A stretch of 24,948 nucleotides of DNA from UBA5109 sp038148435 (GTDB lineage Bacteria; Pseudomonadota; Gammaproteobacteria; Pseudomonadales; Pseudohongiellaceae). Positions within the stretch are counted from its first letter, which is position 1; each line of letters begins with the position of its first letter. The position numbers and the translations under genes are program-made. Where the stretch lies: assembly GCA_038148435.1 (NCBI GenBank), contig JAYQVM010000014.1, positions 1 to 24,948 on the forward strand. The letters run 5' to 3'. The notes beneath the pieces were generated by a model. The model was not told the origin of the DNA and made no database searches. It was given only the letters and a program-made list of their open reading frames with translations. Below are positions 7,765 through 15,604 of this stretch, one piece after another.

Positions 7765-9180
7765 TCAAAGGGCGCTCGTGATGTCTGGAAAAACCTTGTA
7801 AAACATCAACCAGGCCATCAACAGGGTCAGACTCAGATTAAGGGTCTGACCACACACATAAAGTATGAGTGGCTTGCCGCCTGAAAACTGGCTTTTCAAT
7901 TCTCTGAAATTAGTGGAAAGGCCGATACTGGTGAAAGCCAGACAAAATAGCCACCCCCGCATATCAGCACTGAAATCCAGAACTCCATTTTCCAGCAGAG
8001 CAACTGCCAGCGTCTCATCCATCATGACAAAGAGCAAAGAAAAGAACAGGGTGGCACCAATAAAGCCCAGTACAAACTTGGGAAAACGTATCCAGATTTC
8101 TAAGATACCCACATGTTTTCCCGCCTGTCTGTCGACTTTGCTGGTCCAGTAAATGGCCACGGCGAAGGCCAGAACACCAATCAGAATATTCTGAATCATC
8201 TTGATAGTGGCAGCGACGTTCAACGCGGTATCCCCTAAGAAGGCTCCCGCAGCAACAACGGCCCCAGTTGCATCAATGGTTCCCCCAATCCAGGCACCCC
8301 CTAGGACTTCCGGCATCTCCAGATAATTGATCAGCGCTGGCAAGACTACCATCATGACCGAGGTGAAAATCATCGACAGCCCAACGGCCGTGGTCAGTTC
8401 TTCCTTTTTTGCCTTGCAGGCAGCAGCTGTTGCAATCGCTGCCGAAACTCCGCACACGGACATGTCTGCACTAATGGTAATGTTTAGAGTCTTCGATCCC
8501 ATTTTGAGCACCTTTTGGCCAAACCAGAAGGTACAGATCAGCACCACTGGAGTGACAATCCAGGCAACAAATATTCCGGGCAAGCCAATAGCCAGTACCT
8601 TGCTGAAAAGGACCTCAGCACCCAGCAGCACTAAGCCCGTTTTGATGAAAAGCTCATGTTTCAGCGCTGGCCTAATGAATTCAGGCAAACCGTATACATT
8701 GTTGACAAACAGCCCCAGCATAATCGCCCATAGGGCATAGCCAATACCCATATTCTGAAAATCTATTTGCGCAGCGAGCAGGTAAGCAAGAACGGCCACA
8801 ACAAAAACTACCACAAAGCCTCGAAGAAATTCGACGGCAGCTTCAAACATCAGGTGGCATAAAATCGTGAACAGCAAACAAAGTATGGCAAGAAAGGGCA
8901 GGGCTGAAAAAAAGAAGTTCAGAGAAAATGCCTGCAGTGGATTGAGGTTCCAGCTGTCAGGTCTGGAATCATTGACCAACCCCGACAAGGTCGCTCCAAG
9001 CTCACTTCGAGTATTGACTTCCTCAAGCCAGAACTGCGGATCAAAACCAATGAGGCTGCTGGCCATTGAATAAGCCTCTCTCACCTCCCCATAAGGCGCG
9101 ACGAGATATACTAGTAAGCCAGCCAAGAGGATAAAACTTCCTAGTATAATGGCGCCCAGATCTTCGCTTATTTGTTGCAT
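7765..9180 (-). CDS. YeiH/UPF0324-family membrane protein, putative sulfate exporter (long form)
   Basis: 471 residues with about ten or more hydrophobic segments. Motifs typical of the family (Cons_hypoth698) are clear: YALWAIMLGLFVNN, KTGLVLLGAEVLFSKV, ISADMSVCGVSAAIATAAAC, and GAWIGGTIDATGAVVAAGA. Family members are annotated as putative sulfate exporters, but the substrate is not firmly established. The common form is about 330-350 residues; this one has an extra N-terminal hydrophobic segment, a polar loop at about 30-85 and another hydrophobic pair before the core, as in a known longer subgroup. It is divergent from rsmD across a 97-base gap and followed directly by a small membrane protein. 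No LysR-type regulator, the usual neighbour of yeiH in enterics, is present. Confidence 0.85.
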   Translation of the reverse strand: MQQISEDLGAIILGSFILLAGLLVYLVAPYGEVREAYSMASSLIGFDPQFWLEEVNTRSELGATLSGLVNDSRPDSWNLNPLQAFSLNFFFSALPFLAILCLLFTILCHLMFEAAVEFLRGFVVVFVVAVLAYLLAAQIDFQNMGIGYALWAIMLGLFVNNVYGLPEFIRPALKHELFIKTGLVLLGAEVLFSKVLAIGLPGIFVAWIVTPVVLICTFWFGQKVLKMGSKTLNITISADMSVCGVSAAIATAAACKAKKEELTTAVGLSMIFTSVMMVVLPALINYLEMPEVLGGAWIGGTIDATGAVVAAGAFLGDTALNVAATIKMIQNILIGVLAFAVAIYWTSKVDRQAGKHVGILEIWIRFPKFVLGFIGATLFFSLLFVMMDETLAVALLENGVLDFSADMRGWLFCLAFTSIGLSTNFRELKSQFSGGKPLILYVCGQTLNLSLTLLMAWLMFYKVFPDITSAL

Positions 9181-9225
9181 GCTGGGGAAGCTACTTTAAG
9201 CCGACAGGCAAGTCAATCTAGCTTT

Positions 9226-9237
9226 ATTACGCGTAAT
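9226..9237. promoter_or_regulatory. Perfect 12-base palindrome in the yeiH-like/rsmD divergent gap
   Basis: ATTACGCGTAAT reads the same on both strands. It lies 46 bases before the YeiH-type start and 41 bases before the rsmD start, a normal place for an operator. The regulator is unknown and the function is inferred from symmetry and position only. A second short inverted repeat, TGTAC-AGCA-GTACA, follows at 9247-9260. Confidence 0.3.
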
Positions 9238-9277
9238 CCGCCAGGATGTACAGCAGTACAGATTTGAGCAGAACACC

Positions 9278-9838
9278 TTGAACCAATTACGTATCATTGC
9301 CGGTCTTTGGCGCGGCAGAAAAATCCGTTTCGCAGATCATGTAGGCTTGCGCCCAACTGCAGACAGAATTCGTGAAACACTTTTCAATTGGCTTCAATGG
9401 AACATCACTAGCGCGCGTTGCCTTGATCTATTTGGCGGTAGTGGGGCCCTGTCTTTTGAAGCAGCCTCCCGAGGAGCGCATTCTGTCATTTGCGTGGAAA
9501 GCGATAGCTCCGTTAGCGACTGTATTCGTGAAAACCTGGAGAACTTCTCTCACAGCCAAATTGAGCTTGTGCAGCAGGATGCTCTGGCATTTTTGAACAG
9601 TACCAGACTCCCCTATAAAATGGACATTGTTTTTCTTGATCCGCCTTTTGCAGCCGGCTTGTTGGCTCAAAGCTGCCAGTTGCTGGAAGAAAATGCCTGG
9701 CTGACCACCCAGGCGCTGATATATCTGGAATCGGCCGAAGCGCTGGAAGCACTTCAGCTACCGGAGAACTGGCGTCTAATCAAAAGCAAAAAAGCCGGAC
9801 AGGTATACTACGGCTTGTGCCAGCGTGAGGAATCGTGA
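9278..9838 (+). CDS. rsmD: 16S rRNA (guanine(966)-N(2))-methyltransferase RsmD
   Basis: 186 residues. RsmD methylates G966 of 16S rRNA in the assembled small subunit, using S-adenosylmethionine. Motifs: RIIAGLWRGRKIRF at the start, LRPTADRIRETLFNWL, the SAM-binding LDLFGGSGALSFEAASRGA, and the catalytic-loop FLDPPF, which matches the (N/D)PP(F/Y) motif of N-methyltransferases. The start is a TTG at 9278. No ATG or GTG occurs in frame between the upstream stop (TAA at 9197-9199) and this codon, and the family sequence begins right here, so TTG is well supported although the ribosome site (GAGCAG) is weak. In related genomes rsmD lies beside ftsY; here the YeiH pair is between them. Confidence 0.95.
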   Translation: MNQLRIIAGLWRGRKIRFADHVGLRPTADRIRETLFNWLQWNITSARCLDLFGGSGALSFEAASRGAHSVICVESDSSVSDCIRENLENFSHSQIELVQQDALAFLNSTRLPYKMDIVFLDPPFAAGLLAQSCQLLEENAWLTTQALIYLESAEALEALQLPENWRLIKSKKAGQVYYGLCQREES

Positions 9839-9845
9839 GGCTGGC

Positions 9846-10232
9846 CTACTCACGGTAAAAACATACTTCGATTTCAACCTTGGCATTCAGTGGCAAGGAA
9901 TTAACACCAAAAGCCGACCTGGCCGGTGGCACATTGTCGGCTATGAAGAACTCCTCCCAGACTTCATTGATTTTTGGAAACTCTTCAAAGTGCGTGGTGA
10001 AAATTCTTACACTGACCAGGTCACTATGTGTCAAATCAAACTCATTCATCAGAATGTTCAGGTTCTGAAAAATTTTGCGTGTCTGTTCGGCCGCATCTCC
10101 CTCTAGCAACTCCCCGGTATCATTATCCAGAGCAATCATGCCGCTGCAGACATAATTGGGCCCGGCTTTGATAAGCTGACTGTAACGAAATTTGGGGGCG
10201 GTGAGAATTTTTGAACGGAGCGCTTCACGCAT
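9846..10232 (-). CDS. RidA family protein (enamine/imine deaminase)
   Basis: 128 residues, the normal size for the YjgF/YER057c/UK114 family. RidA proteins hydrolyse reactive enamine/imine intermediates such as 2-aminoacrylate, protecting PLP enzymes. The key Arg105 (PARSAFGV) that binds the substrate carboxylate is present, as is the family ending LPLNAKVEIEV with Glu120. It converges on rsmD with seven bases between stop codons and diverges from coaD. Motifs earlier in the chain (YVCSGMIALD, QTRKIFQNLNILM) also fit. Whether it belongs to the archetypal RidA subgroup or one of the Rid1-7 groups cannot be settled by eye. Confidence 0.9.
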   Translation of the reverse strand: MREALRSKILTAPKFRYSQLIKAGPNYVCSGMIALDNDTGELLEGDAAEQTRKIFQNLNILMNEFDLTHSDLVSVRIFTTHFEEFPKINEVWEEFFIADNVPPARSAFGVNSLPLNAKVEIEVCFYRE

Positions 10233-10354
10233 GAACAGAAAAACCTGTACGACTGTTTAGTTCGGCAGGAAGACTGGCCATGCTTGGTGCTTTCTGCACT
10301 GGCAGCAAGGGTAAAAGATTCCCCTGCGAATGGAAAGCTTTCACAAGAATACTT

Positions 10355-10383
10355 CAGCTTCAACTGTCACTTTCAGGTATAAT
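10355..10383 (+). promoter_or_regulatory. Probable promoter for coaD-ferredoxin
   Basis: A perfect TATAAT at 10378-10383 ends 28 bases before the coaD ATG. The matching -35 region about 17 bases upstream (CAGCTT) is poor. The strong -10 and its position before coaD support a promoter; the exact -35 is uncertain. Confidence 0.45.
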
Positions 10384-10411
10384 TCCTCTCCCCTTTAAGC
10401 GGTGAAATTAC

Positions 10412-10900
10412 ATGAAAACGGTTGTTTACCCGGGAACTTTTAATCCGATCACCAACGGTCATACCGATCTGGTGGAACGGGCTGCCTGTCTGTTTGACCA
10501 TGTCATTGTCGCCATCGGTTCCAATCTGCAGAAGCAGACGGACATCCCAATCGAGCTTAGAGTTGAGCTGGCGTCGAAAGTACTGGCGGATATTCCCAAT
10601 GTCGAGGTCTGTGGATTTTCGGGCCTGCTTACCGACTTCGTCAAATCTCGTAAAGCCGGGCTTATTTTACGCGGCCTTCGGACTGTTGCCGATTTTGAAT
10701 ATGAGTTTCAGCTGGTTGCCATGAATCGCGCACTGGAACCGGAAATAGAAACCGTGTTTATGGCCCCTTCTGAACATCTGAGCTATATCTCGTCCACACT
10801 GGTCCGGGAAATTGCATCCTTCGGTGGCGACATCAGCAAATTTGTTGACCCGCTGGTTGCCAAGGTCATTCTCGATCAATACCAGAAAAGCGGCGCCTGA
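10412..10900 (+). CDS. coaD: Phosphopantetheine adenylyltransferase
   Basis: 162 residues, the family length. CoaD transfers AMP from ATP to 4'-phosphopantetheine, the penultimate step of coenzyme A synthesis. The nucleotidyltransferase TxGH motif is present as TNGH with His17, and the C-terminal ISSTLVRE (126-133) that contacts ATP is intact; LILRGLRTVADFEYEFQLVAMNR is typical, including the phosphopantetheine-binding Arg. One oddity: the usual GTFDPITNGH reads GTFNPITNGH, with Asn11 in place of Asp. The gene is followed by the ferredoxin after two bases, so the two are co-transcribed. Confidence 0.96.
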   Translation: MKTVVYPGTFNPITNGHTDLVERAACLFDHVIVAIGSNLQKQTDIPIELRVELASKVLADIPNVEVCGFSGLLTDFVKSRKAGLILRGLRTVADFEYEFQLVAMNRALEPEIETVFMAPSEHLSYISSTLVREIASFGGDISKFVDPLVAKVILDQYQKSGA

Positions 10901-10902
10901 TC

Positions 10903-11163
10903 ATGGCCCTGATGATCACCGATGAGTGCATTAACTGCGATGTCTGCGAGCCCGAGTGTCCCAACCAGGCAATCTCAATGGGCCCGGAGATTTATCAGAT
11001 TGACCCGGCCCTGTGTACTGAATGTGTGGGTCACTTTGAAACCTCTCAATGTGTCGAGGTCTGTCCAGTCGACTGTATTCCCTTGGATCCGAGCCACCAG
11101 GAGTCGCGTGAAGCGCTAATGCAAAAGTATTACCGTCTCACCGGCAAGTCAGCTCAGGACTGA
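10903..11163 (+). CDS. YfhL-type 2[4Fe-4S] ferredoxin
   Basis: 86 residues. Two [4Fe-4S] cluster motifs are visible: Cys9, Cys12, Cys15 and Cys19 (CINCDVCEPEC), then Cys38, Cys41, Cys50 and Cys54, where the second CxxC is followed by an eight-residue insertion before CVEVC. That insertion and the C-terminal helical tail are diagnostic of the Allochromatium-type/YfhL ferredoxins, low-potential one-electron carriers in the cytoplasm. An additional Cys58 is present. It begins two bases after coaD, an arrangement familiar from Pseudomonas and relatives, and overlaps the end of converging mutM by ten bases. The redox partner is not known from the window. Confidence 0.94.
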   Translation: MALMITDECINCDVCEPECPNQAISMGPEIYQIDPALCTECVGHFETSQCVEVCPVDCIPLDPSHQESREALMQKYYRLTGKSAQD

Positions 11164-11969
11164 CATTGCGTGCAGTAAACCGTACTACGCTGCCCCAAGC
11201 GAATTTCCTTTAGGGGTTTCGCGCAGACTGGACAGGGCTGCCCACCGCGTCCGTAAACAGACAGCGACTGCTTGAAGTAGCCCGGCTTGCCATCTCCGCC
11301 TACAAAATCCCGCAGTGTGGTACCTCCCTGGCTGATGGCCTCCTGTAAAATCTGCTTGATGGCGTCGACCAGCCTTTCACAGGCCGCGTGACTCAATGAG
11401 CCTGCCTTGCGCCGCGGACTTATCCGGGCAGCAAACAATGCTTCATTGGCATAGATATTTCCAACACCAACCACCAGCTGACTGTCCATAATAAAGTTTT
11501 TAACCGGGCTCTGGCGACCCCTGGAGCTCGAATAGAGGTATTCTGCGCTGAAGTCCGGATACAGTGGCTCGGGGCCGAGGTGTTCTAGCAGCACATGCTT
11601 GAAAGGTTCTTGCCCTGCCCAGAGCACGCAGCCGAAGCGCCTGGGGTCATGATAACGCAATATGTCTCCATTTTTAAAGACAATGTCTACATGATCGTGC
11701 TTTTTAAGCTCGCTTTTCTTGTCACTTATGCGCAGGCTGCCGGACATGCCTAGATGTACCAGCACCACTCCGGCTGGTGTTTCCAGCAAGATATACTTAC
11801 CCCGGCGGCCGACCCCGGTAATTCGTTGACCAGGCAGATGGGAGCTCAACTCGGCAGGCACAGGCCAGCGTAGCTTGCCCTGCCTGACAATGACCTCGAG
11901 GACCTGCTGCTTGAGAATGTGCGGCTCAATACCGCGGCGGGTCGTTTCTACTTCAGGTAATTCGGGCAT
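11154..11969 (-). CDS. mutM: Formamidopyrimidine-DNA glycosylase (MutM/Fpg)
   Basis: 271 residues, typical length. The enzyme removes 8-oxoguanine and formamidopyrimidines from DNA and cuts the abasic site (beta/delta elimination). It begins MPELPEVETTRRG, so the catalytic Pro2 and Glu3 are in place after Met removal. Lys58 (GRRGKYILLE) is conserved. The helix-two-turn-helix lies around VVGVGNIYANEALF, and the C-terminal zinc finger has the exact spacing CPVC-x16-CTQC. It converges on the ferredoxin with a ten-base overlap and is divergent from the hydantoinase-like gene. Confidence 0.97.
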   Translation of the reverse strand: MPELPEVETTRRGIEPHILKQQVLEVIVRQGKLRWPVPAELSSHLPGQRITGVGRRGKYILLETPAGVVLVHLGMSGSLRISDKKSELKKHDHVDIVFKNGDILRYHDPRRFGCVLWAGQEPFKHVLLEHLGPEPLYPDFSAEYLYSSSRGRQSPVKNFIMDSQLVVGVGNIYANEALFAARISPRRKAGSLSHAACERLVDAIKQILQEAISQGGTTLRDFVGGDGKPGYFKQSLSVYGRGGQPCPVCAKPLKEIRLGQRSTVYCTQCQS

Positions 11970-11973
11970 AGCG

Positions 11974-11979
11974 TATAAT
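11974..11979 (+). promoter_or_regulatory. Possible -10 element for the hydantoinase-like gene
   Basis: A perfect TATAAT lies in the 39-base gap between mutM and the divergent + strand gene, ending 29 bases before that gene's chosen ATG. No good -35 is seen upstream; candidates fall inside the mutM coding region. Confidence 0.35.
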
Positions 11980-12008
11980 CAGCCTTCCTCAACAATTTGC
12001 TGAATTTC

Positions 12009-14033
12009 ATGGCTCGGGCAATTCCATTCATCCTAGGGGTCGACACCGGTGGCACCTTCACCGATTTTGTACTCAACGAAGCGGGGCGGTTGAGTACCCA
12101 TAAAGTACTATCAACGCCAGATGCACCAGAACGTGCCATTTTAAAGGGCATCCAGGCCCTCGGTCTAGAAGAGGCTGTTGCTGCCGGCGCGCTTCGCATC
12201 ATACACGGCACCACCGTTGCCACCAATGCTGCATTGGAGGCCAAAGGTGTGCCAACTGCCTTTATCACCAACCGTGGCTTTAAGGATCTGTTGAGCATCG
12301 CACGCCAGACCCGCCCGGCTCTCTATCACCTGCAGTTTCCAGCCAGAAAACCGCCCGTGCCGGATGAACTCTGTCTCGAAATCAGTGGTCGTATCGATGC
12401 CAAGGGTAATGAAATTGAAGGAATTGAAGAAGCCGAGCTTCAGGATCTGCTGGCGCAATTGGAGCGACTGCAACCGGCAGCAATCGCCATCAACCTGCTG
12501 TTCAGCTTTCTGAATGCGTCTCATGAACAGCTGCTTGAAAACGTTCTGCGTGAGCGCTTGAGCTGGCAGCCCTTTATATGCCGCTCCTCCTCGGTCTTAC
12601 CCGAGTACCGGGAATACGAGCGAGGTATCGCCACCTGGCTGAATGCCTCTCTGGGGCCGCTGGTCCGGAATTACCTGCTGCGCCTGAAAGCGGGTACGAG
12701 GCCCAGTCCCCTGTCCATCATGCAGTCAACGGGGGGCACCATCTCGGCTGAGCAGGCGGCAGATAAAGCCGTAAACCTGCTCTTGTCAGGCCCTGCCGGT
12801 GGGCTCGCAGCTGCCGCCCACTTGTCCAGGCAGCTAAAGATACCCGGCTTGATGACCTTTGACATGGGCGGCACCTCTACCGATGCCGCATTGCTGGAGG
12901 AGGGAGCCATCCAGCTTGGCAATGAAGGCAAAATTGGCGACTTTCCGGTTGCCGTCCCCATGATCGACATGCACACCATCGGTGCTGGCGGGGGCTCCAT
13001 TGCCTACCTGGATGATGGTGGGCTCTTGCGCGTCGGCCCCCGATCGGCCGGGGCAAATCCGGGTCCAGCCTGTTATGGTCTTGGCGGTACTCAGGCTACT
13101 GTCACCGATGCCAACCTGCTTTTGGGGCGCCTGCAGATATCAGCATTCATGGGTGGCGAGATGCAGCTGGACCTGCAGGCTGCCGAATCAGCGATTGCGA
13201 AACTGGCTAAAAAGTTAGCGCTTACTTATCTGCAAGTGTCTGAAGGTATAGTGCAAATAGCCAATGAACACATGGCGCAGGCATTGCGGGTCATTTCCAT
13301 TCAGAAGGGGCATGACCCGAAAAATTTCCGCCTCTGCTGTTTCGGTGGGGCTGGCGGCCTGCATATCTGTGCGTTGGCAAATACGCTGGGCATGAGTCGA
13401 GCCCTGGTGCCTGTTCATACCGGGGTCCTGTCGGCACTAGGGATGTTGTTGGCTTCGGCTGAGAGAAATCTCTCTCACAGTTTCCAGACCCTGCTGGACG
13501 ACTGTGACGAAGCGCAGGTGCAGGCAGAATATGCCTCGCTCAGAGAGCAGGCCTTAGCGGAGCTTGAGGCCGAACAGGCCAGTACCAGCCAGGCACTGAC
13601 TGAATACCGTGCCGACCTGCGCTACTACGGCCAGTCTTCCTGCCTGAATCTGCCCTGGCAGGGTAAAACCGATACAGCCCTTGCCTTTCATGCATTGCAT
13701 GCCAGCCGTTACGGCCATCGCCTGCATGGCAGGGTAGAACTTGTTAACTTGCGTGTGCAGGTCAGCATCAAATCCCAGCTAGATGAGCTGCCCCAAATAC
13801 CCCGGCAAGATCTGGCGCAGCCTTTGGATGAGTTCGTATTGCATGGCTTTACTGTTCCCCTGAAAAGCTATCAGCGTGAACAGCTTGCTCCCGGACAAAT
13901 TGTAAAGGGCCCGGCATTGATTTTGGAAAAAAATGCCACAACATTAATTGAACCTGAATGGTGCGCGAGATGCGACAGCTTTGGGAACTTGTACCTTGAC
14001 AAGTTTATGCCACAGGCGGAGGATAAGGCCTGA
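12009..14033 (+). CDS. Hydantoinase/oxoprolinase family protein, HyuA-type (single subunit)
   Basis: 674 residues from the ATG at 12009; a TTG 12 bases earlier is in frame but MARAIPFILGVDTGGTFTD gives the usual family start. Domains: N-terminal hydantoinase/oxoprolinase domain with the ATP-phosphate loop VDTGGTFTD (11-19), central domain with MQSTGGTIS, LLSGPAGG, and TFDMGGTSTDAALL, then TIGAGGGSIA, GPRSAGANPGPACYG and the CCFGGAGGLH region. The C-terminal part is shorter and less conserved. Relatives perform ATP-dependent opening of 5-oxoproline or N-methylhydantoin rings, or serve as acetone carboxylase subunits. Such enzymes usually work with a HyuB subunit; none is adjacent, so the substrate is open. 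It is cytoplasmic, with no signal peptide, and lies 39 bases upstream of the poly-serine lipoprotein gene on the same strand. Confidence 0.88.
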   Translation: MARAIPFILGVDTGGTFTDFVLNEAGRLSTHKVLSTPDAPERAILKGIQALGLEEAVAAGALRIIHGTTVATNAALEAKGVPTAFITNRGFKDLLSIARQTRPALYHLQFPARKPPVPDELCLEISGRIDAKGNEIEGIEEAELQDLLAQLERLQPAAIAINLLFSFLNASHEQLLENVLRERLSWQPFICRSSSVLPEYREYERGIATWLNASLGPLVRNYLLRLKAGTRPSPLSIMQSTGGTISAEQAADKAVNLLLSGPAGGLAAAAHLSRQLKIPGLMTFDMGGTSTDAALLEEGAIQLGNEGKIGDFPVAVPMIDMHTIGAGGGSIAYLDDGGLLRVGPRSAGANPGPACYGLGGTQATVTDANLLLGRLQISAFMGGEMQLDLQAAESAIAKLAKKLALTYLQVSEGIVQIANEHMAQALRVISIQKGHDPKNFRLCCFGGAGGLHICALANTLGMSRALVPVHTGVLSALGMLLASAERNLSHSFQTLLDDCDEAQVQAEYASLREQALAELEAEQASTSQALTEYRADLRYYGQSSCLNLPWQGKTDTALAFHALHASRYGHRLHGRVELVNLRVQVSIKSQLDELPQIPRQDLAQPLDEFVLHGFTVPLKSYQREQLAPGQIVKGPALILEKNATTLIEPEWCARCDSFGNLYLDKFMPQAEDKA

Positions 14034-14072
14034 ATACTAAGGGTTTTTCTTTGCCTGATGTAGGAAATTGAG

Positions 14073-15581
14073 ATGACGCTAAAGCGGTTTTTGACATTGC
14101 TTACACTGACAAGCATTTTCATGCTGAGTGCCTGCCAGACCTCAACGACGACTTCGTCGCAATCGGAGTCTTCCAGTAGCAGTTCGTCCAGCAGTTCTTC
14201 ATCGTCATCGTCCCCCAGTTCAAGCTCATCATCCAGCAGCTCAGCACCGTCTTCCAGCTCTTCGCCCAGCCAAAGTACCGCTGAATCATCAAGCAGCACC
14301 TCAGGTGAGACCTCTTCACGGCAAACCAGTTCCTCGGGTCAGAGCGGCTCTACTTCAAACCGGCCAACAGCGGAAACTGCTTCCAACTCGGGCAGTCGTT
14401 CGCCTTCACTCGAGCCATCCATGCCACCAGCCGGTGGGCAGATGCCGTCCAGTGGTGAAAATGGCGAGTTTGATCAAAGCTCGGACAGTGAGCAGTCCGG
14501 CGACATCAACGGCAGCTCCATTCCAAGCACAGCCACAGCTGGAAGCTCTCAGACGAAAGGCAGTTCACAGGGCAGAACCGTCAATGCCGATGGCGAAATG
14601 GCCAACACCACTGCAGGCACTGATGCCCAGGGAGGCATGCCAGGACAACAATCAGGGGCACAGGCTGGCAGTGAGCTTCCTGGTGGAACCTCCAACACAG
14701 CTGGCAACAGCAACAGTGATGGTGGCTTAAGCACCACAGCCGTTGTTAATAGCGGCCTGCCCGGCCTGGAGCCTTTTCCGACAGCAGGCCTGCCCGGCGA
14801 CAGCTCCGGCACACTGGGCGATATCCTGGGAAATGGAGGCAGCAACAACGGCACTCAGGGCGATGGCAGCGGTAATTCCGGTGCCGGCGGCAGGGTAATT
14901 GGCGCTGGCAGTGGCAGCGACCCGTTTGAAACAGCCACCAACGGTAGTGGGGCGGGCAATCAGGGTAATGAGCCCTTCGGTACAGATGAAGGCACTGGGA
15001 CCATAGCAGGCAGCACAAGGGGAGAGGGAGAATTTTCCGGAGAGGAAAGCAGTGCAGGCAATGGGGACAACCCCTTTGGCGTTCTGGCTTCTGGTCGCGA
15101 CCAACCTATGACTCAGTCTGAAAGACAGGCAGCGTTGGATGCCCGGCTTGAGGAGAGTATCGCTGTATTTGATGGGATGATTCTGAGTGAACGTGAAGCC
15201 GCGCAGGGCATTGAAAATGAAAATGCTGGTGGTGGAGCTGCCGGGGGCAACGGTGGCCAGCAAAATGGTTCGGGCTCACAGGGTAACGGAACAGGGGGTG
15301 ATGCGCCGATTGTCATTGCCTCAGCACCCAATCGGTCTTCAGGTGGTGGCGTTATGCCAGACCTGGGTCGTAACCGGGAGGGAGACTTTGATAACAGCAG
15401 CATGCCACAGGCGCCGATTCCTGATGACATCCCTAGTGGCAATGATGACGATATAGTTGCCCGCCAATTGCGAGAGGCAGCAATGAATGAACCCGATCCC
15501 GAATTGCGCGAGAGGCTTTGGAACGAGTACCGCAACTATACAGGCCTACCCATTCCCGAAGAATCCATATCCGGGGTATGA
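14073..15581 (+). CDS. Poly-serine, Gly/Asn-rich lipoprotein of unknown function
   Basis: 502 residues. A lipoprotein signal ends in the lipobox LSAC with Cys21; the following Gln is not Asp, which suggests outer-membrane sorting. The mature protein begins with a Ser tract (runs of 15, 9 and 5 Ser separated by Pro/Ala), followed by about 280 residues rich in Gly, Ser, Asn and Thr that look disordered. A more ordered part follows from about 332 (NPFGVLASGRDQPMTQSERQ) through a helix (AALDARLEESIAVFDGMILS), then more Gly/Asn-rich linker and a charged C-terminal helix ending LPIPEESISGV. A ribosome site (AGGA) precedes the ATG. It opens a cluster with a second lipoprotein 23 bases downstream. 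I recognise no family; a surface spacer or wall-crossing linker is plausible but unproven. Confidence 0.85.
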   Translation: MTLKRFLTLLTLTSIFMLSACQTSTTTSSQSESSSSSSSSSSSSSSSPSSSSSSSSSAPSSSSSPSQSTAESSSSTSGETSSRQTSSSGQSGSTSNRPTAETASNSGSRSPSLEPSMPPAGGQMPSSGENGEFDQSSDSEQSGDINGSSIPSTATAGSSQTKGSSQGRTVNADGEMANTTAGTDAQGGMPGQQSGAQAGSELPGGTSNTAGNSNSDGGLSTTAVVNSGLPGLEPFPTAGLPGDSSGTLGDILGNGGSNNGTQGDGSGNSGAGGRVIGAGSGSDPFETATNGSGAGNQGNEPFGTDEGTGTIAGSTRGEGEFSGEESSAGNGDNPFGVLASGRDQPMTQSERQAALDARLEESIAVFDGMILSEREAAQGIENENAGGGAAGGNGGQQNGSGSQGNGTGGDAPIVIASAPNRSSGGGVMPDLGRNREGDFDNSSMPQAPIPDDIPSGNDDDIVARQLREAAMNEPDPELRERLWNEYRNYTGLPIPEESISGV

Positions 15582-15604
15582 CAGGAAGAAATTGAAGGTG
15601 TGAC

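Noticed and set aside
9246..9261. LexA-box-like sequence (CTGT-N8-ACAG with one mismatch) before rsmD
   Set aside because: First base is wrong and the centre (ACAGCAGT) is not the AT-alternating core of gammaproteobacterial SOS boxes; rsmD is not a known SOS gene.
9824..9854. Hairpin CGTGAG/CTCACG and direct repeat CGTGAGG between rsmD and the RidA gene
   Set aside because: No T run on either strand, and most of it lies within or beside coding sequence; not convincing as a terminator.
11997..12008. TTG start for the hydantoinase-like gene
   Set aside because: ATG at 12009 gives a standard N-terminus; no ribosome site favours the TTG.
13871..14319. Long - strand open frames opposite the poly-serine tract, encoding Asp/Glu/Leu-rich peptides
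   Set aside because: The composition is the direct mirror of mixed serine codons on the + strand; no ribosome site or family resemblance.
14128..15456. Other open frames overlapping the poly-serine lipoprotein gene on both strands
   Set aside because: They arise from low-complexity, stop-poor sequence. The chosen frame has a lipoprotein signal, a ribosome site and operon spacing.
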